DNA of 64,000 bases from DATLGB01 sp037724045 (lineage in GTDB: Bacteria; Actinomycetota; Thermoleophilia; Solirubrobacterales; Solirubrobacteraceae): contig JBBJOW010000015.1 in NCBI GenBank assembly GCA_037724045.1, positions 6,928-70,927 of the forward strand, in the 5' to 3' direction. The notes below the pieces were generated by a model that worked only from the letters and a program-made list of their open reading frames with translations, did no database searches and had not been told where the DNA came from. A program made the position numbers and the translations under genes. Positions 40,806 through 48,971 of this stretch are shown one piece after another; the first letter of the stretch is position 1, and every line of letters begins with the position of its first letter.

Positions 40806-42674
40806 GTGGCCGATGTCGCCGAACAGCGCCGCTCGCTCCCCGATCAGCCGGGCGTCTACCTCTTCCGCAACACGCAGGGCAAGGTCGTCTACGTCGGCAA
40901 GGCGAAGTCGATCCGCAAGCGCGTCGCCAGCCACTTCTCCAACCCGACGAGCTACGGGTCGACCAACCTCCCCAAGGAGGTCGATCACATCGAGTACCTG
41001 GTCGTCCAGACCGAGACGGAGGCGCTGCTCACCGAGCAGAACTTCATCAAGCAGTACAAGCCGCGCTTCAACATCCGGCTGCGCGACGACAAGTCGTATC
41101 CGTTCATCGCGATCAGCCTCGACGAGGACTTCCCCCGGGTCTACTTCACGCGGGAGCGCCACCGCCGCGACCGCGCTTACTTCGGCCCGTACTCGAGCGC
41201 CAAGCGCGTCCGCCACACGCTCGACCTGCTCGGCAAGGTCTTCCTCTACCGTTCCTGCGAAGGCCCGACGCCGGGCCGTCACTCCGGCTCGCCGTGCCTG
41301 GACTACTTCATCAAGCGCTGCGGGGCGCCCTGCGTCGGCTACGTGTCCAAGGAGCAGTACCGCGAGTCGATCGACGGCGTCATGGCCTTCCTGTCAGGGC
41401 GCTTCAAGGAGATCGAGCGCGACCTCGAGCGCCGCATGTACCTCCACGCCGGCGAGCAGGACTTCGAGCAGGCGACGGTCGAACGCAACCGCTTGCAGGC
41501 CATCCGCGCCCTGCTCGAGCGCCAGCGGGTCACCGACGCGACGACCGGCTCAATGGACGCGGTCGCCGTCGCGGTCGACGGCGTCGAGGCCAACGCCCAG
41601 GTCTTCCAGGTCCGCGACGGCGTGCTCGCGGACCGGCAGTCCTTCTACCTCGTCAACGAGGCCGGCCACGACGTCGCCCGGGCAACGGAGGAGTTCCTGC
41701 TGCAGTACTACGCCAGCGCGCTGTCCATCCCGCCGCTGATCGTGGTGCGACCGGAGGTGGGGGAGGGCTCCGAGCTCGGAGTCCTCGCCCGGATCCTGGC
41801 CGAGCGCCGCGAGGGGGCGGTCGAGATCCGGGCCGCCGAGCGCGGCTCGAAGCGGCGCATGCTCGAGCTCGCCGAGTGCAACGCCAGGCTCGCGCTCGAC
41901 CAGGACAAGCTCAAGGCCGAGCGGCGCCGCCAGCAGCGCGTCGAGGCCCTGGACGGCCTGCAGTCCGCCCTCGGGCTGGACAGCCTGCCGGTGCGCATCG
42001 AGTGCTTCGACATCTCCAACCTGATGGGGACCCATGCGGTCGCTTCGATGGTCGTCTTCGAGGGTGGCGCCCCCAAGAAGTCCGACTACCGGCGCTTCCG
42101 CGTGCGCGACCTTCCGCCCGGCCATTCGGATGACTTCGCCGCGATGGGGGAGGTGCTGCGCCGGCGTGCCGCCCAGTTCGCCAAGCAGCGCGAGCTGTCC
42201 CCCTACGACTCCGAGCGCGACGCGAGCTTCGCCGCGCTGCCGAACGTCATCGTCATCGACGGTGGCAAGGGCCAGCTGGCGGCGGGCGTCGAGGCGCTCG
42301 CCGACCTGCGCGCGCGCGGGGTGGTCGTCATCTCGCTCGCCAAGCGCATCGAGGAGGTCTTCCTGCCCGCCGTGCCCGACCCGCTGCTGCTCGCACACGA
42401 CACGCCGGAGCTGCAGCTGCTGCAGCGCGTGCGCGACGAGGCCCACCGCTTCGCGATCACCCACCACCGCAACCGCCGCGACGCCGCGATGACCGAGTCG
42501 ATCCTCGACGGGCTGCCTGGCGTCGGCCCCACGCGCAAGCGCGCGCTGCTCAAGCACTTCGGTTCCCCGGAGGCGGTGCTGGGCGCCCCGCGTGAGGATC
42601 TCGAGGCCGTTCCGGGCCTCCCGGCGAAGATCGGGCGCGAGCTGTACGCGCATCTCAACAAGACCGGAAGATAA
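40806..42674 (+). CDS. uvrC: Excinuclease ABC subunit UvrC
   Basis: A 622-residue nucleotide-excision-repair endonuclease that makes both incisions around a lesion. Order: GIY-YIG domain (QPGVYLFRNTQGKVVYVGKAKSI near residue 15), a cysteine-containing middle part (CLDYFIKRCGAPCVGY), a UVR helix pair near residues 210-240, the RNase H-like domain (RIECFDISNLMGTHAVASMVVFEGG and VIDGGKGQL), and C-terminal helix-hairpin-helix motifs (LDGLPGVGPTRKRALLKHFGS). GTG at 40806 is preferred to GTG 40797 because it fits the leaderless promoter. rapZ follows by 25 bases, as in many Gram-positive genomes. Confidence 0.97.
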   Translation: MADVAEQRRSLPDQPGVYLFRNTQGKVVYVGKAKSIRKRVASHFSNPTSYGSTNLPKEVDHIEYLVVQTETEALLTEQNFIKQYKPRFNIRLRDDKSYPFIAISLDEDFPRVYFTRERHRRDRAYFGPYSSAKRVRHTLDLLGKVFLYRSCEGPTPGRHSGSPCLDYFIKRCGAPCVGYVSKEQYRESIDGVMAFLSGRFKEIERDLERRMYLHAGEQDFEQATVERNRLQAIRALLERQRVTDATTGSMDAVAVAVDGVEANAQVFQVRDGVLADRQSFYLVNEAGHDVARATEEFLLQYYASALSIPPLIVVRPEVGEGSELGVLARILAERREGAVEIRAAERGSKRRMLELAECNARLALDQDKLKAERRRQQRVEALDGLQSALGLDSLPVRIECFDISNLMGTHAVASMVVFEGGAPKKSDYRRFRVRDLPPGHSDDFAAMGEVLRRRAAQFAKQRELSPYDSERDASFAALPNVIVIDGGKGQLAAGVEALADLRARGVVVISLAKRIEEVFLPAVPDPLLLAHDTPELQLLQRVRDEAHRFAITHHRNRRDAAMTESILDGLPGVGPTRKRALLKHFGSPEAVLGAPREDLEAVPGLPAKIGRELYAHLNKTGR

Positions 42675-42699
42675 AACGCCGCCTGACCGGCGACACTTC

Positions 42700-43623
42700 A
42701 TGGACATGAGCGAAGGCAACGGCCACGCCCGTTCCCGCCTGCAGGACCTGGTCATCATCTCGGGCTTCTCGGGCGCTGGCAAGACGACGGCGATGAACGT
42801 CTTCGAGGACGCGGGCTACTTCTGCGTCGACAACCTGCCGGCCGACATGATCCGCGGCCTCGCCGATCTCTTCCGCCATCCCGGTTCGAGCGTCGAACGG
42901 GCGGCGGTGGTCTCCGACCTGCGCGGGGGCACCTACTTCGAGCGGCTCGCGGCCGTCATCGACGAGCTCGACGCGGCGGGCATCCAGCACCGCGTGCTCT
43001 TCCTCAGCGCCGAGGAGGAGCACCTGATCACGCGCTACAAGGAGACGCGCCGCCGGCATCCGCTCGCGGCGCGGCTGGGAAACGTCGTTGACGGGGTGCG
43101 CCGTGAGGCGGAGCTGCTCGGGCCGGTGCAGGAGCGCGCGGACACGCTGATCGACACCACGGGGATGAGCCCGGCGATGCTGCGGCGCAAGGTCGCCTCG
43201 GAGATGCTCGATCCCGCCCAGCCTGGGCGGCTCGCCGTGACGCTCATGTCGTTCGGCTTCAAGCACGGGCCGGCGCGTGACGCCGACCTGCTCTTCGACG
43301 TGCGCTTTCTGGCCAACCCGCACTACGAGGCCGACCTGCGCCCGATGACCGGCTTCGACGCGCCCGTGGTCGAGTATGTCGCCCGCGACGGCCGGCTCGA
43401 GGAGTTCTACGCGCGCGTCGTCCCGCTGCTGGACTTCCTGCTGCCGCAGTACGTCGCCGAGGGCAAGGCGCACCTTTCCGTCGCGATCGGCTGCACCGGC
43501 GGGCGCCACCGCTCCGTGGCCATCGTGGAGGACCTCGCCCGGCGCCTCGCCGGCGACGAGCGCCTCTTCGTCACGGTCCAGCACCGCGACGTCGAGCGGG
43601 CCAACGCGCGCTCGAGCGCCTAG
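42700..43623 (+). CDS. rapZ: RapZ/YvcJ family nucleotide-binding protein
   Basis: A 307-residue P-loop protein. Walker A is ISGFSGAGKTTAMNVFEDAGYFCVDN, VVSDLRGG follows, and the C-terminal GCTGGRHRSVAIVEDLA is a family signature. In E. coli RapZ controls glucosamine-6-phosphate synthase mRNA turnover; in actinobacteria its role is less clear. In most Gram-positive bacteria yvcK and whiA follow it; here they are replaced by a CHAD gene on the other strand. The TAG stop is the first three bases of a TAGTGTC palindrome. ATG 42700, with ATG 42706 as an alternative. Confidence 0.95.
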   Translation: MDMSEGNGHARSRLQDLVIISGFSGAGKTTAMNVFEDAGYFCVDNLPADMIRGLADLFRHPGSSVERAAVVSDLRGGTYFERLAAVIDELDAAGIQHRVLFLSAEEEHLITRYKETRRRHPLAARLGNVVDGVRREAELLGPVQERADTLIDTTGMSPAMLRRKVASEMLDPAQPGRLAVTLMSFGFKHGPARDADLLFDVRFLANPHYEADLRPMTGFDAPVVEYVARDGRLEEFYARVVPLLDFLLPQYVAEGKAHLSVAIGCTGGRHRSVAIVEDLARRLAGDERLFVTVQHRDVERANARSSA

Positions 43624-43636
43624 TGTCCCGACACTA
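43621..43636. repeat. TAGTGTC palindrome, copy 2 (perfect)
   Basis: TAGTGTCCCGACACTA: perfect 7-base arms around CC. It begins on the rapZ stop codon, exactly where conserved gene order appears to break. It could also be a small terminator, but it lacks a T-run. Confidence 0.6.
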
Positions 43637-43646
43637 GCCGACCCGG

Positions 43647-44534
43647 CTACGCGGCGAGGTACGCGCCGGCGCGCCGGGCGAACGCCTCGGGCTTGTCGGC
43701 GTAGAGCTTGCGCGAGAGTGCGAACGCCTCCGTCTGCAGCTCCTTGCGGCGCCGGTGGCAGAAGGCCACGAAGGTCGGGCCGTCGACCGAGGCGGGCCAT
43801 TCCTGGGCCTCGATGCGCTCGGCGAGCACTCCGAGGTCGTGGTCGTCGCCGAGAAGGTCGGCAAGGGCATGGGCCTCATCGCCGATGACCTTCCACATCG
43901 CCGGCCAGGACTGCTCGAGCAGCTTGGCGTGGTACCAGAGGTCCTTCACGCGCTTGCGCCACTCGTGCAGCGCGTCGACCGTCGGCTCCTTGCGGGCGAG
44001 CTTGAGCTCCTGGCGGCCGCGGGCGTAGGCGACGGCCACGCCCTCGGCCAGCTCGGCCCGATCGAGGTCGTCGAGCGGCCACAGCTTGACGGCGGCCAGC
44101 TGCTCCTGCAGCGCCGCCACCACCTCGTCCGAGATGGCAGCGTCGGCGGCCGCCTGCGAGCGTGTGGCCTGCGCGGCAAACCGCCGTCTGACGGTGGAGA
44201 ACGCGCGTGCCGGGACCTGACCGGCGAAGCGGTCATGCAGTTTCTGAGCGGTTTCGACCATGACGTCCGCATCACGAACGTCGGCGAGCCCGGCGGCGAT
44301 CTCGCGCAGCGCGTCGTTGGTGGCACGCCGGGCCTCGGCCGGCACCCCCGAACGGGCCAGACGGAGGATCGAGCGGGTCTTCTTGAGGTCCTTGCGCGCC
44401 TCGTGCACGGCGGTCACCGGATCGACGACCCGCTCCTCGCGCAGGTTGCGCACGGCGTCGGCGAGTTGCTCGGCGACCACGGCGCGCAACGTCGCCGGGA
44501 CCGCCTCGCCCTGTAGGTCGAGCTGGTAGGCCAT
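43647..44534 (-). CDS. CHAD domain protein
   Basis: A 295-residue helical protein with the CHAD fold: VHEARKDLKKTRSILRLAR near residue 45, VRDADVMVETA, and a second repeat with LHEWRKRVKDLWYHAKLLE and LLGDDHDLGVL. The conserved histidines and basic residues of CHAD domains bind polyphosphate and target proteins to polyphosphate granules. No CYTH (triphosphatase) domain is fused. The window also has ppk1 and ppx, so a polyphosphate role is reasonable. ATG 44534 has a GGAGG-like sequence upstream. The convergent neighbour is rapZ. Confidence 0.9.
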   Translation of the reverse strand: MAYQLDLQGEAVPATLRAVVAEQLADAVRNLREERVVDPVTAVHEARKDLKKTRSILRLARSGVPAEARRATNDALREIAAGLADVRDADVMVETAQKLHDRFAGQVPARAFSTVRRRFAAQATRSQAAADAAISDEVVAALQEQLAAVKLWPLDDLDRAELAEGVAVAYARGRQELKLARKEPTVDALHEWRKRVKDLWYHAKLLEQSWPAMWKVIGDEAHALADLLGDDHDLGVLAERIEAQEWPASVDGPTFVAFCHRRRKELQTEAFALSRKLYADKPEAFARRAGAYLAA

Positions 44535-44587
44535 CAGCCTCCAGACGCTACCCGTCAGTTGTGAAGATTCGTAACAACCGGCAGTGG

Positions 44588-44847
44588 CTACGGGAGCCGC
44601 ACCGTGGCGCGCAGCGCGTATTGCGACGGGCGCGTCGGCACGACGGGCTGCTCGATCGCGGCGAGCCGGCGCACCAGCGAGGGCCACTGCCCGGCCGCGA
44701 GCATCGGCGCGCCCCCGGCGGTGCCGCCGCGCTCGACCGCGGTGGGACTGAATCCGACACGCGAGCGCTCGTGCGACCTTCGACCCGAAGGCCGAGGGGC
44801 CGAAGCTGGTCTCCTCACGCGACGTCCGCCTCCTCGCCGCCAAGTAG
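44588..44847. other. Intergenic region with two probable gene-end remnants
   Basis: On the minus strand an open frame ending at 44588 reads VGFSPTAVERGG, then PSQYALRATVRLP, a plausible protein C-terminus with no start. On the plus strand a frame ending in TAG at 44845 reads FDPKAEGPKLVSSRDVRLLAAK, also a plausible C-terminus. Neither has a recognisable family or an intact 5' part. I read them as decay products beside the arsenic operon. Confidence 0.35.
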
Positions 44848-44850
44848 CCT
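44845..44850 (+). promoter_or_regulatory. Leaderless-type -10 hexamer for arsR
   Basis: TAGCCT lies seven bases before the ATG at 44858. I see no clear inverted-repeat ArsR operator within it. Confidence 0.55.
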
Positions 44851-44857
44851 TCCATCG

Positions 44858-45211
44858 ATGGCTGTGGATATGGAGCTGACGCCGAAGACAAAGCGTCCCA
44901 AGGGCGAGGCGTGCTGCGAGCCGGTTGTGTATCCGGACATCGCTCGCGAGCACGCCGTGCGCATGGCCGAGGTGGCGAAGGCCATCGGCGATCCGATCCG
45001 CCTGCAGCTGGTGGACGTGCTGCGCAAGCACGCCGGCAAGGTATGCGTGTGTGAGCTGGTCCCGCTGTTCGACATCGCGCAGCCGACGCTGAGCCATCAC
45101 CTCAAGAAGTTGCGCGAGGCCGGCATCGTGGACTCCGAGCGCCAGGGTCTGTGGGCGTATTACTACGTGTTGCCCGACGCGCTCGAAGAGCTCTCGCTCT
45201 GGCTGGGCTAA
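44858..45211 (+). CDS. arsR: ArsR-family arsenite-responsive repressor
   Basis: A 117-residue winged-helix metalloregulator. The core is IGDPIRLQLVDVLRKHAGKVCVCELVPLFDIAQPTLSHHLKKL-type, with helix-turn-helix PTLSHHLKKLREAGIV. Cys63 and Cys65 in KVCVCEL correspond to the arsenite-binding pair of classical ArsR. There is also a Cys19-Cys20 pair near the N-terminus that could serve as further ligands. Sitting directly upstream of gapdh-arsJ-arsM, it should repress that operon until arsenite binds. ATG chosen from the adjacent -10 box. Confidence 0.93.
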   Translation: MAVDMELTPKTKRPKGEACCEPVVYPDIAREHAVRMAEVAKAIGDPIRLQLVDVLRKHAGKVCVCELVPLFDIAQPTLSHHLKKLREAGIVDSERQGLWAYYYVLPDALEELSLWLG

Positions 45212-45243
45212 CCGCCTCGTTACAACGACGGCCGTCGATTCAA

Positions 45244-45249
45244 TAGGCT
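45244..45249 (+). promoter_or_regulatory. Leaderless-type -10 hexamer for the arsenic-linked gapdh
   Basis: TAGGCT lies seven bases before the ATG at 45257. The preceding CGTTACAAC / TCGATTCAATAG region is a candidate ArsR operator, but no clean palindrome was found. Confidence 0.5.
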
Positions 45250-45256
45250 GACGCCG

Positions 45257-46255
45257 ATGACTCGCGTCGGGATCAACGGCTTTGGGCGGATCGGGCGGCT
45301 GGCACTGCGGGCGGCGGCGCACCGGCCGGACCTCGAGTTCGTGCAGGTCAATGAGATCGCCGGCGATGCCGCGACCGCGGCGCACCTGCTGGTGTTCGAC
45401 TCGGTGCACGGGCGCTGGGACGCGGAAGTGTCCTCCACCGGAGGCTCGCTCTCGGTGAACGGGGCCGAGATCGCGTACAGCGACATCGCGGATCCCGGCG
45501 CGGTGCCCTGGGATGTCGACGTAGTGCTCGAGTGCTCCGGCAGGTTCCGCACCCGCGAGAAGCTCGACCCCTACTTCGGCGCCGGAGTTCGCAAGGTCAT
45601 CGTCGCGGCGCCGGTCAAGCAGGACGCGCTGAACGTTGTCGTGGGGGTCAACGACCACCTCTACGACCCCGACCGCCACGACCTCCTGACCGCTGCGTCG
45701 TGCACGACGAACTGCCTGGCACCGGTGGTCAAGGTCATCCACGAGGGCATCGGGATCCAACGCGGCTCGATCACCACGCTGCACGACCTGACCAACACGC
45801 AGACGATCGTCGACGCGCCGCACAAGGACCTGCGCCGCGCGCGTGCGGCCGGGATGTCCCTGATCCCGACGACCACCGGGTCGGCGACCGCGATCGGGAT
45901 GATCTTCCCCGAGCTGCAGGGCAAGCTCGATGGCCTCGCCGTACGCGTCCCGCTCCTCAACGCCTCGCTGACCGACTGCGTCTTCGAAGTCGCGCGGCCG
46001 ACCACGGTCGAAGAGGTCAACGGCCTGCTGGCGGCCGCGGCCGCCGGCCCGCTCGCGGGCATTCTCGGCTACGAGGATCGCCCTCTCGTGTCCATCGACT
46101 TCAAGGACGATCCGCGCTCGGGGATCGTGGACGCTCCGAGCACCATGGTCACCGATTCGACGCAGGTGAAGATCCTCGCCTGGTACGACAACGAGTGGGG
46201 CTACGCGAACCGTCTCGTCGAGCTCGCTGGAACGGTCGCCGCCGGCCTGTCGTGA
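45257..46255 (+). CDS. Arsenic-operon glyceraldehyde-3-phosphate dehydrogenase
   Basis: A 332-residue GAPDH with NAD-binding NGFGRIGRLALR at the N-terminus and catalytic SCTTNCLAP. It differs from the housekeeping copy at 51429 in the segment after the active site: ITTLHDLTNTQTIVD, where the other has MTTIHAYTADQRLQD. In arsenate-resistance operons such a GAPDH makes 1-arseno-3-phosphoglycerate, which ArsJ exports. The stop overlaps the arsJ GTG by four bases, so the two are coupled. It is very unlikely to be the main glycolytic enzyme. Confidence 0.93.
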   Translation: MTRVGINGFGRIGRLALRAAAHRPDLEFVQVNEIAGDAATAAHLLVFDSVHGRWDAEVSSTGGSLSVNGAEIAYSDIADPGAVPWDVDVVLECSGRFRTREKLDPYFGAGVRKVIVAAPVKQDALNVVVGVNDHLYDPDRHDLLTAASCTTNCLAPVVKVIHEGIGIQRGSITTLHDLTNTQTIVDAPHKDLRRARAAGMSLIPTTTGSATAIGMIFPELQGKLDGLAVRVPLLNASLTDCVFEVARPTTVEEVNGLLAAAAAGPLAGILGYEDRPLVSIDFKDDPRSGIVDAPSTMVTDSTQVKILAWYDNEWGYANRLVELAGTVAAGLS

Positions 46256-47487
46256 CCGCGCAAGCCGGCGATCTGCGCAACTACGTCCTGGTCACGGGCG
46301 CCTACTGGGCCGACACGATCGCCGACGGGGCGAGCCGGATGCTCGTCCTGTTCTACTTCTACGAGCGCGGCTATAGCCCGCTGGCGGTCGCGTCGCTGTT
46401 TTTGTTCTACGAGTTCTTCGGGATCGTCACCAACCTGGTGGGCGGGTTCCTTGCCGCCCGGCTCGGCCTGAAGGCCACGCTCTTGATGGGGCTCGGGGTG
46501 CAGATCGTGGCCCTCGGCGCGCTCGCCGTCGCGCCGGACGCGTGGCTCGTCGTTCCGTACGTCATGGCCGCCCAGGCGCTCTCGGGCATCGCCAAGGACC
46601 TGACCAAGATGTCCTCTAAGAGCGCGGTCAAGCTCGTCGTCCCCGAGGACTCGGAGGGCACGCTGTACCGCTGGGTGGCGATCCTGACCGGGTCCAAGAA
46701 CGCGCTCAAGGGCGTCGGCTTCTTCCTGGGCGGCCTGCTGCTGACCGTGGTCGGCTTCCAGCCGGCGCTGCTGATGCTCATGGGGCTCATCGTCGTCGCC
46801 CTGATCGTCGTACTGGCGATGATGCGCGGCCAGCTGGGCCGGCCGGACCCGAAGGCGAGGTTCGGGCAGATGTTCTCCAACAGCCGTGCCGTGAACATCC
46901 TCGCGGGCGCGCGCATCTTCCTCTTCGCGTCGCGCGACGTGTGGTTCGTCGTCGGCCTGCCGGTGTACCTGCGCACGGAGCAGAACTGGAGCTTCTGGGG
47001 CGTGGGCACGTTTCTCGCGGTGTGGGTGATCGGCTACGGCGCCGTCCAGGCGTCGGCGCCCCGGTTCGTCCGCGCGCCCGATGGACGCACGGCCGCGCAC
47101 CTCGCGCTCGCCCTGGCGGGTTTCCCGGCGGTGATCGCCATCGCTCTGGCCACGAGCATCGAGCCGACCGTGATCATCGTCGCGGGCCTGATCGTCTTCG
47201 GTTTCGTGTTCGCGATGAACTCGGCGGTGCACTCCTACCTGATCCTCGCGTACGCCGACGGTGACAAGGTCGCGATGAACGTCGGCTTCTACTACATGGC
47301 CAACGCCGCCGGCCGCCTGTTCGGGACCGTGCTCTCCGGGGCGCTCTATCAGTGGCAGGGTCTCGAGGCGTGCCTGTGGGCGTCGGTCGTGCTCGTGCTG
47401 GGGGCCGGCTTGTTGTCGCTGCTCCTTCCCGGTGCGCCGCGCTCTAGATCGACTAGCGTCGATGTAGCTGCTACGGTCCCGGCATGA
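46252..47487 (+). CDS. arsJ: Organoarsenical efflux transporter ArsJ (major facilitator family)
   Basis: A 411-residue membrane protein with about 11-12 helices. NYVLVTGAYWADTIADGASRMLVLFYF at the start, KDLTKMSSKSAVKLVVPED after helix four, and GRLFGTVLSGALYQWQGLEACLW near the end are recognisable ArsJ features. It exports 1-arseno-3-phosphoglycerate made by the coupled GAPDH; outside, the product breaks down to arsenate. GTG start overlaps the gapdh stop, and the ATGA at the end overlaps arsM. Direct neighbours make the assignment firm. Confidence 0.93.
   Translation: MTAQAGDLRNYVLVTGAYWADTIADGASRMLVLFYFYERGYSPLAVASLFLFYEFFGIVTNLVGGFLAARLGLKATLLMGLGVQIVALGALAVAPDAWLVVPYVMAAQALSGIAKDLTKMSSKSAVKLVVPEDSEGTLYRWVAILTGSKNALKGVGFFLGGLLLTVVGFQPALLMLMGLIVVALIVVLAMMRGQLGRPDPKARFGQMFSNSRAVNILAGARIFLFASRDVWFVVGLPVYLRTEQNWSFWGVGTFLAVWVIGYGAVQASAPRFVRAPDGRTAAHLALALAGFPAVIAIALATSIEPTVIIVAGLIVFGFVFAMNSAVHSYLILAYADGDKVAMNVGFYYMANAAGRLFGTVLSGALYQWQGLEACLWASVVLVLGAGLLSLLLPGAPRSRSTSVDVAATVPA
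47472..47477 (+). promoter_or_regulatory. Possible internal -10 hexamer for arsM
   Basis: TACGGT lies six bases before the arsM ATG at 47484, inside the 3' end of arsJ. It could allow arsM to be expressed apart from the operon. Confidence 0.4.
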
Positions 47488-48254
47488 GCGATCCCGTCAC
47501 AACCGTCATCCGCGAGATGGTCCGAGAGCGCTATGCCGCGGCTGCCACGGCCACCGCCACCGACGATCGCAGCGACTGCTGCGGCCCGAGCGCCGCCGTG
47601 ATCACCGACGAGCAGCGCGACGTCTTCGGCTCCGCGCTGTACGCCGACGGCGAGCGCGACGAGCTCCCCGACGAGGCGGTGATGGCCTCGCTCGGCTGCG
47701 GCAATCCCACGGCCGTCGCCGATCTCCATGCGGGCGAGGTCGTCCTTGACCTCGGGTCGGGCGGCGGCATCGACGTCCTGCTGTCCGCGCGCCGGGTCGG
47801 CCCGACCGGCATGGCGTACGGGCTCGACATGACGGACGAGATGCTCGACCTCGCCCGATCCAACCAGGCGAACGCGGGCGTGGAGAACGTCGAGTGGCTC
47901 AAAGGCAACATCGAGGACATCCCGCTTGCGGACGCGACAGTCGACGTGGTCATCTCCAACTGCGTCATCAACCTCTCCGGCGACAAGCAGCGCGTGTTGA
48001 ACGAGGTCGCGCGCGTGCTCAAGCCCGGCGGCCGCTTCGCCGTCTCGGACGTCATCGCCGACCCCGACATGGACGGCGCCACCAGGGCCGACATGGCGGC
48101 GTGGACCGGCTGCATCGCCGGCGCGCTGACCCGCGAGGAGTTCGCGGCAGGGCTGGGTGCGGCCGGTCTGGCCGAGATCGAGATCCGCGAGACGCACCGG
48201 GTGCACGACAAAGCGGCCTCGGCGATCATCCGCGCCCGCAGGCTGCCCGCCTGA
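47484..48254 (+). CDS. arsM: Arsenite S-adenosylmethionine methyltransferase
   Basis: A 256-residue methyltransferase that methylates As(III) using SAM. The SAM-binding motif VVLDLGSGGGID is at residues 86-97. Cysteines at 72 (SLGCGNPTA), 160 (ISNCVINL) and 210 (WTGCIAG) match the three conserved catalytic cysteines of ArsM enzymes, and a Cys32-Cys33 pair lies near the N-terminus. VINLSGDKQRVLNEVARVLKPGG is also typical. Start overlaps the arsJ stop. It completes an operon with both an arsenate export route and an arsenite methylation route. Confidence 0.95.
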   Translation: MSDPVTTVIREMVRERYAAAATATATDDRSDCCGPSAAVITDEQRDVFGSALYADGERDELPDEAVMASLGCGNPTAVADLHAGEVVLDLGSGGGIDVLLSARRVGPTGMAYGLDMTDEMLDLARSNQANAGVENVEWLKGNIEDIPLADATVDVVISNCVINLSGDKQRVLNEVARVLKPGGRFAVSDVIADPDMDGATRADMAAWTGCIAGALTREEFAAGLGAAGLAEIEIRETHRVHDKAASAIIRARRLPA

Positions 48255-48257
48255 CGT

Positions 48258-48686
48258 CAACGTCGTACTGCCGGCGGTCGCGGCGGACCTGGATGCGAGC
48301 TTCTCCCAGCTGCTCGGGGCTGCGGACCGCGTCAAGCTGACGGGCACGATCACCGACTCGCCGCTGACGGCGTCGATCGACCAGGACCCCAACGACGGCC
48401 TCAAGGACCGTCGGGAGATGTCCTCGACGCTGACCACCACGCAGGCGGGCTCGAGCGCCGCCGGCTCGCAGGGCGTCAGCGAGGGCTCCAAAGGTGACCC
48501 CAAGGCGGGCGAGCCCGATCCGGTCCCCTTCCCGGCCAACCCATCGCCGGAGACGCTGCCAGTACGTGACGGTGTACGACAACGAGAACGCCGGCGGCTT
48601 CGCCGGGCTCCCGGCCCGTCGGCCAGCCGGAGAACTTCCGCTGCGCCTTCAACAAGCGCCAGGGCAACGTCGACAGCGACGAATAA
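48258..48686 (+). pseudogene. Degenerate gene after arsM, multiple frameshifts
   Basis: Three frames in succession look protein-coding: VNVVLPAVAADLDASFSQLLG to SPETLP (to about 48560), then QYVTVYDNENAGGFAG (about 48561-48610), then GQPENFRCAFNKRQGNVDSDE ending in TAA at 48686. No start codon opens the first part, and each change of frame needs an insertion or deletion. The sequence is acidic, low in hydrophobic residues and could come from a secreted protein. No family is recognised. Confidence 0.55.
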
Positions 48687-48956
48687 TTCACACGCCGGCG
48701 CAGCGCGCCGGTCAACATGACGAGGGCGCGACCATCCCCCGGGCGGCTCCCCTCCTCTGTCTGCCCCGGGGTGGTTGCGCCCATTCTGCCGGTCGCGCTC
48801 CTCCCCGATTGACGGACCGACCTCGTGAACGTCCGGTGACCGTTCGCGGCGCGGACCCGCGCGGGCCCCTCGGAAACACTGCGGCTCCCCCTAGGGCAAA
48901 GAACGGCAGGAAAGTCAAGATCGTCTGCAAGGTCAGGAACTAAGCGCCGCAACGGG
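48687..48956 (+). other. Region with no intact gene; C-terminal remnant of a secreted-type protein
   Basis: No intact gene is seen. An open frame ending at 48943 finishes in AKNGRKVKIVCKVRN, a C-terminus resembling beta-rich secreted proteins of this bacterial group, but upstream it is not convincing. A GC-rich segment at 48735-48770 could fold. The stretch appears to be decaying coding DNA. Confidence 0.35.
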
Positions 48957-48971
48957 TAGCGTTCGGCCGGA

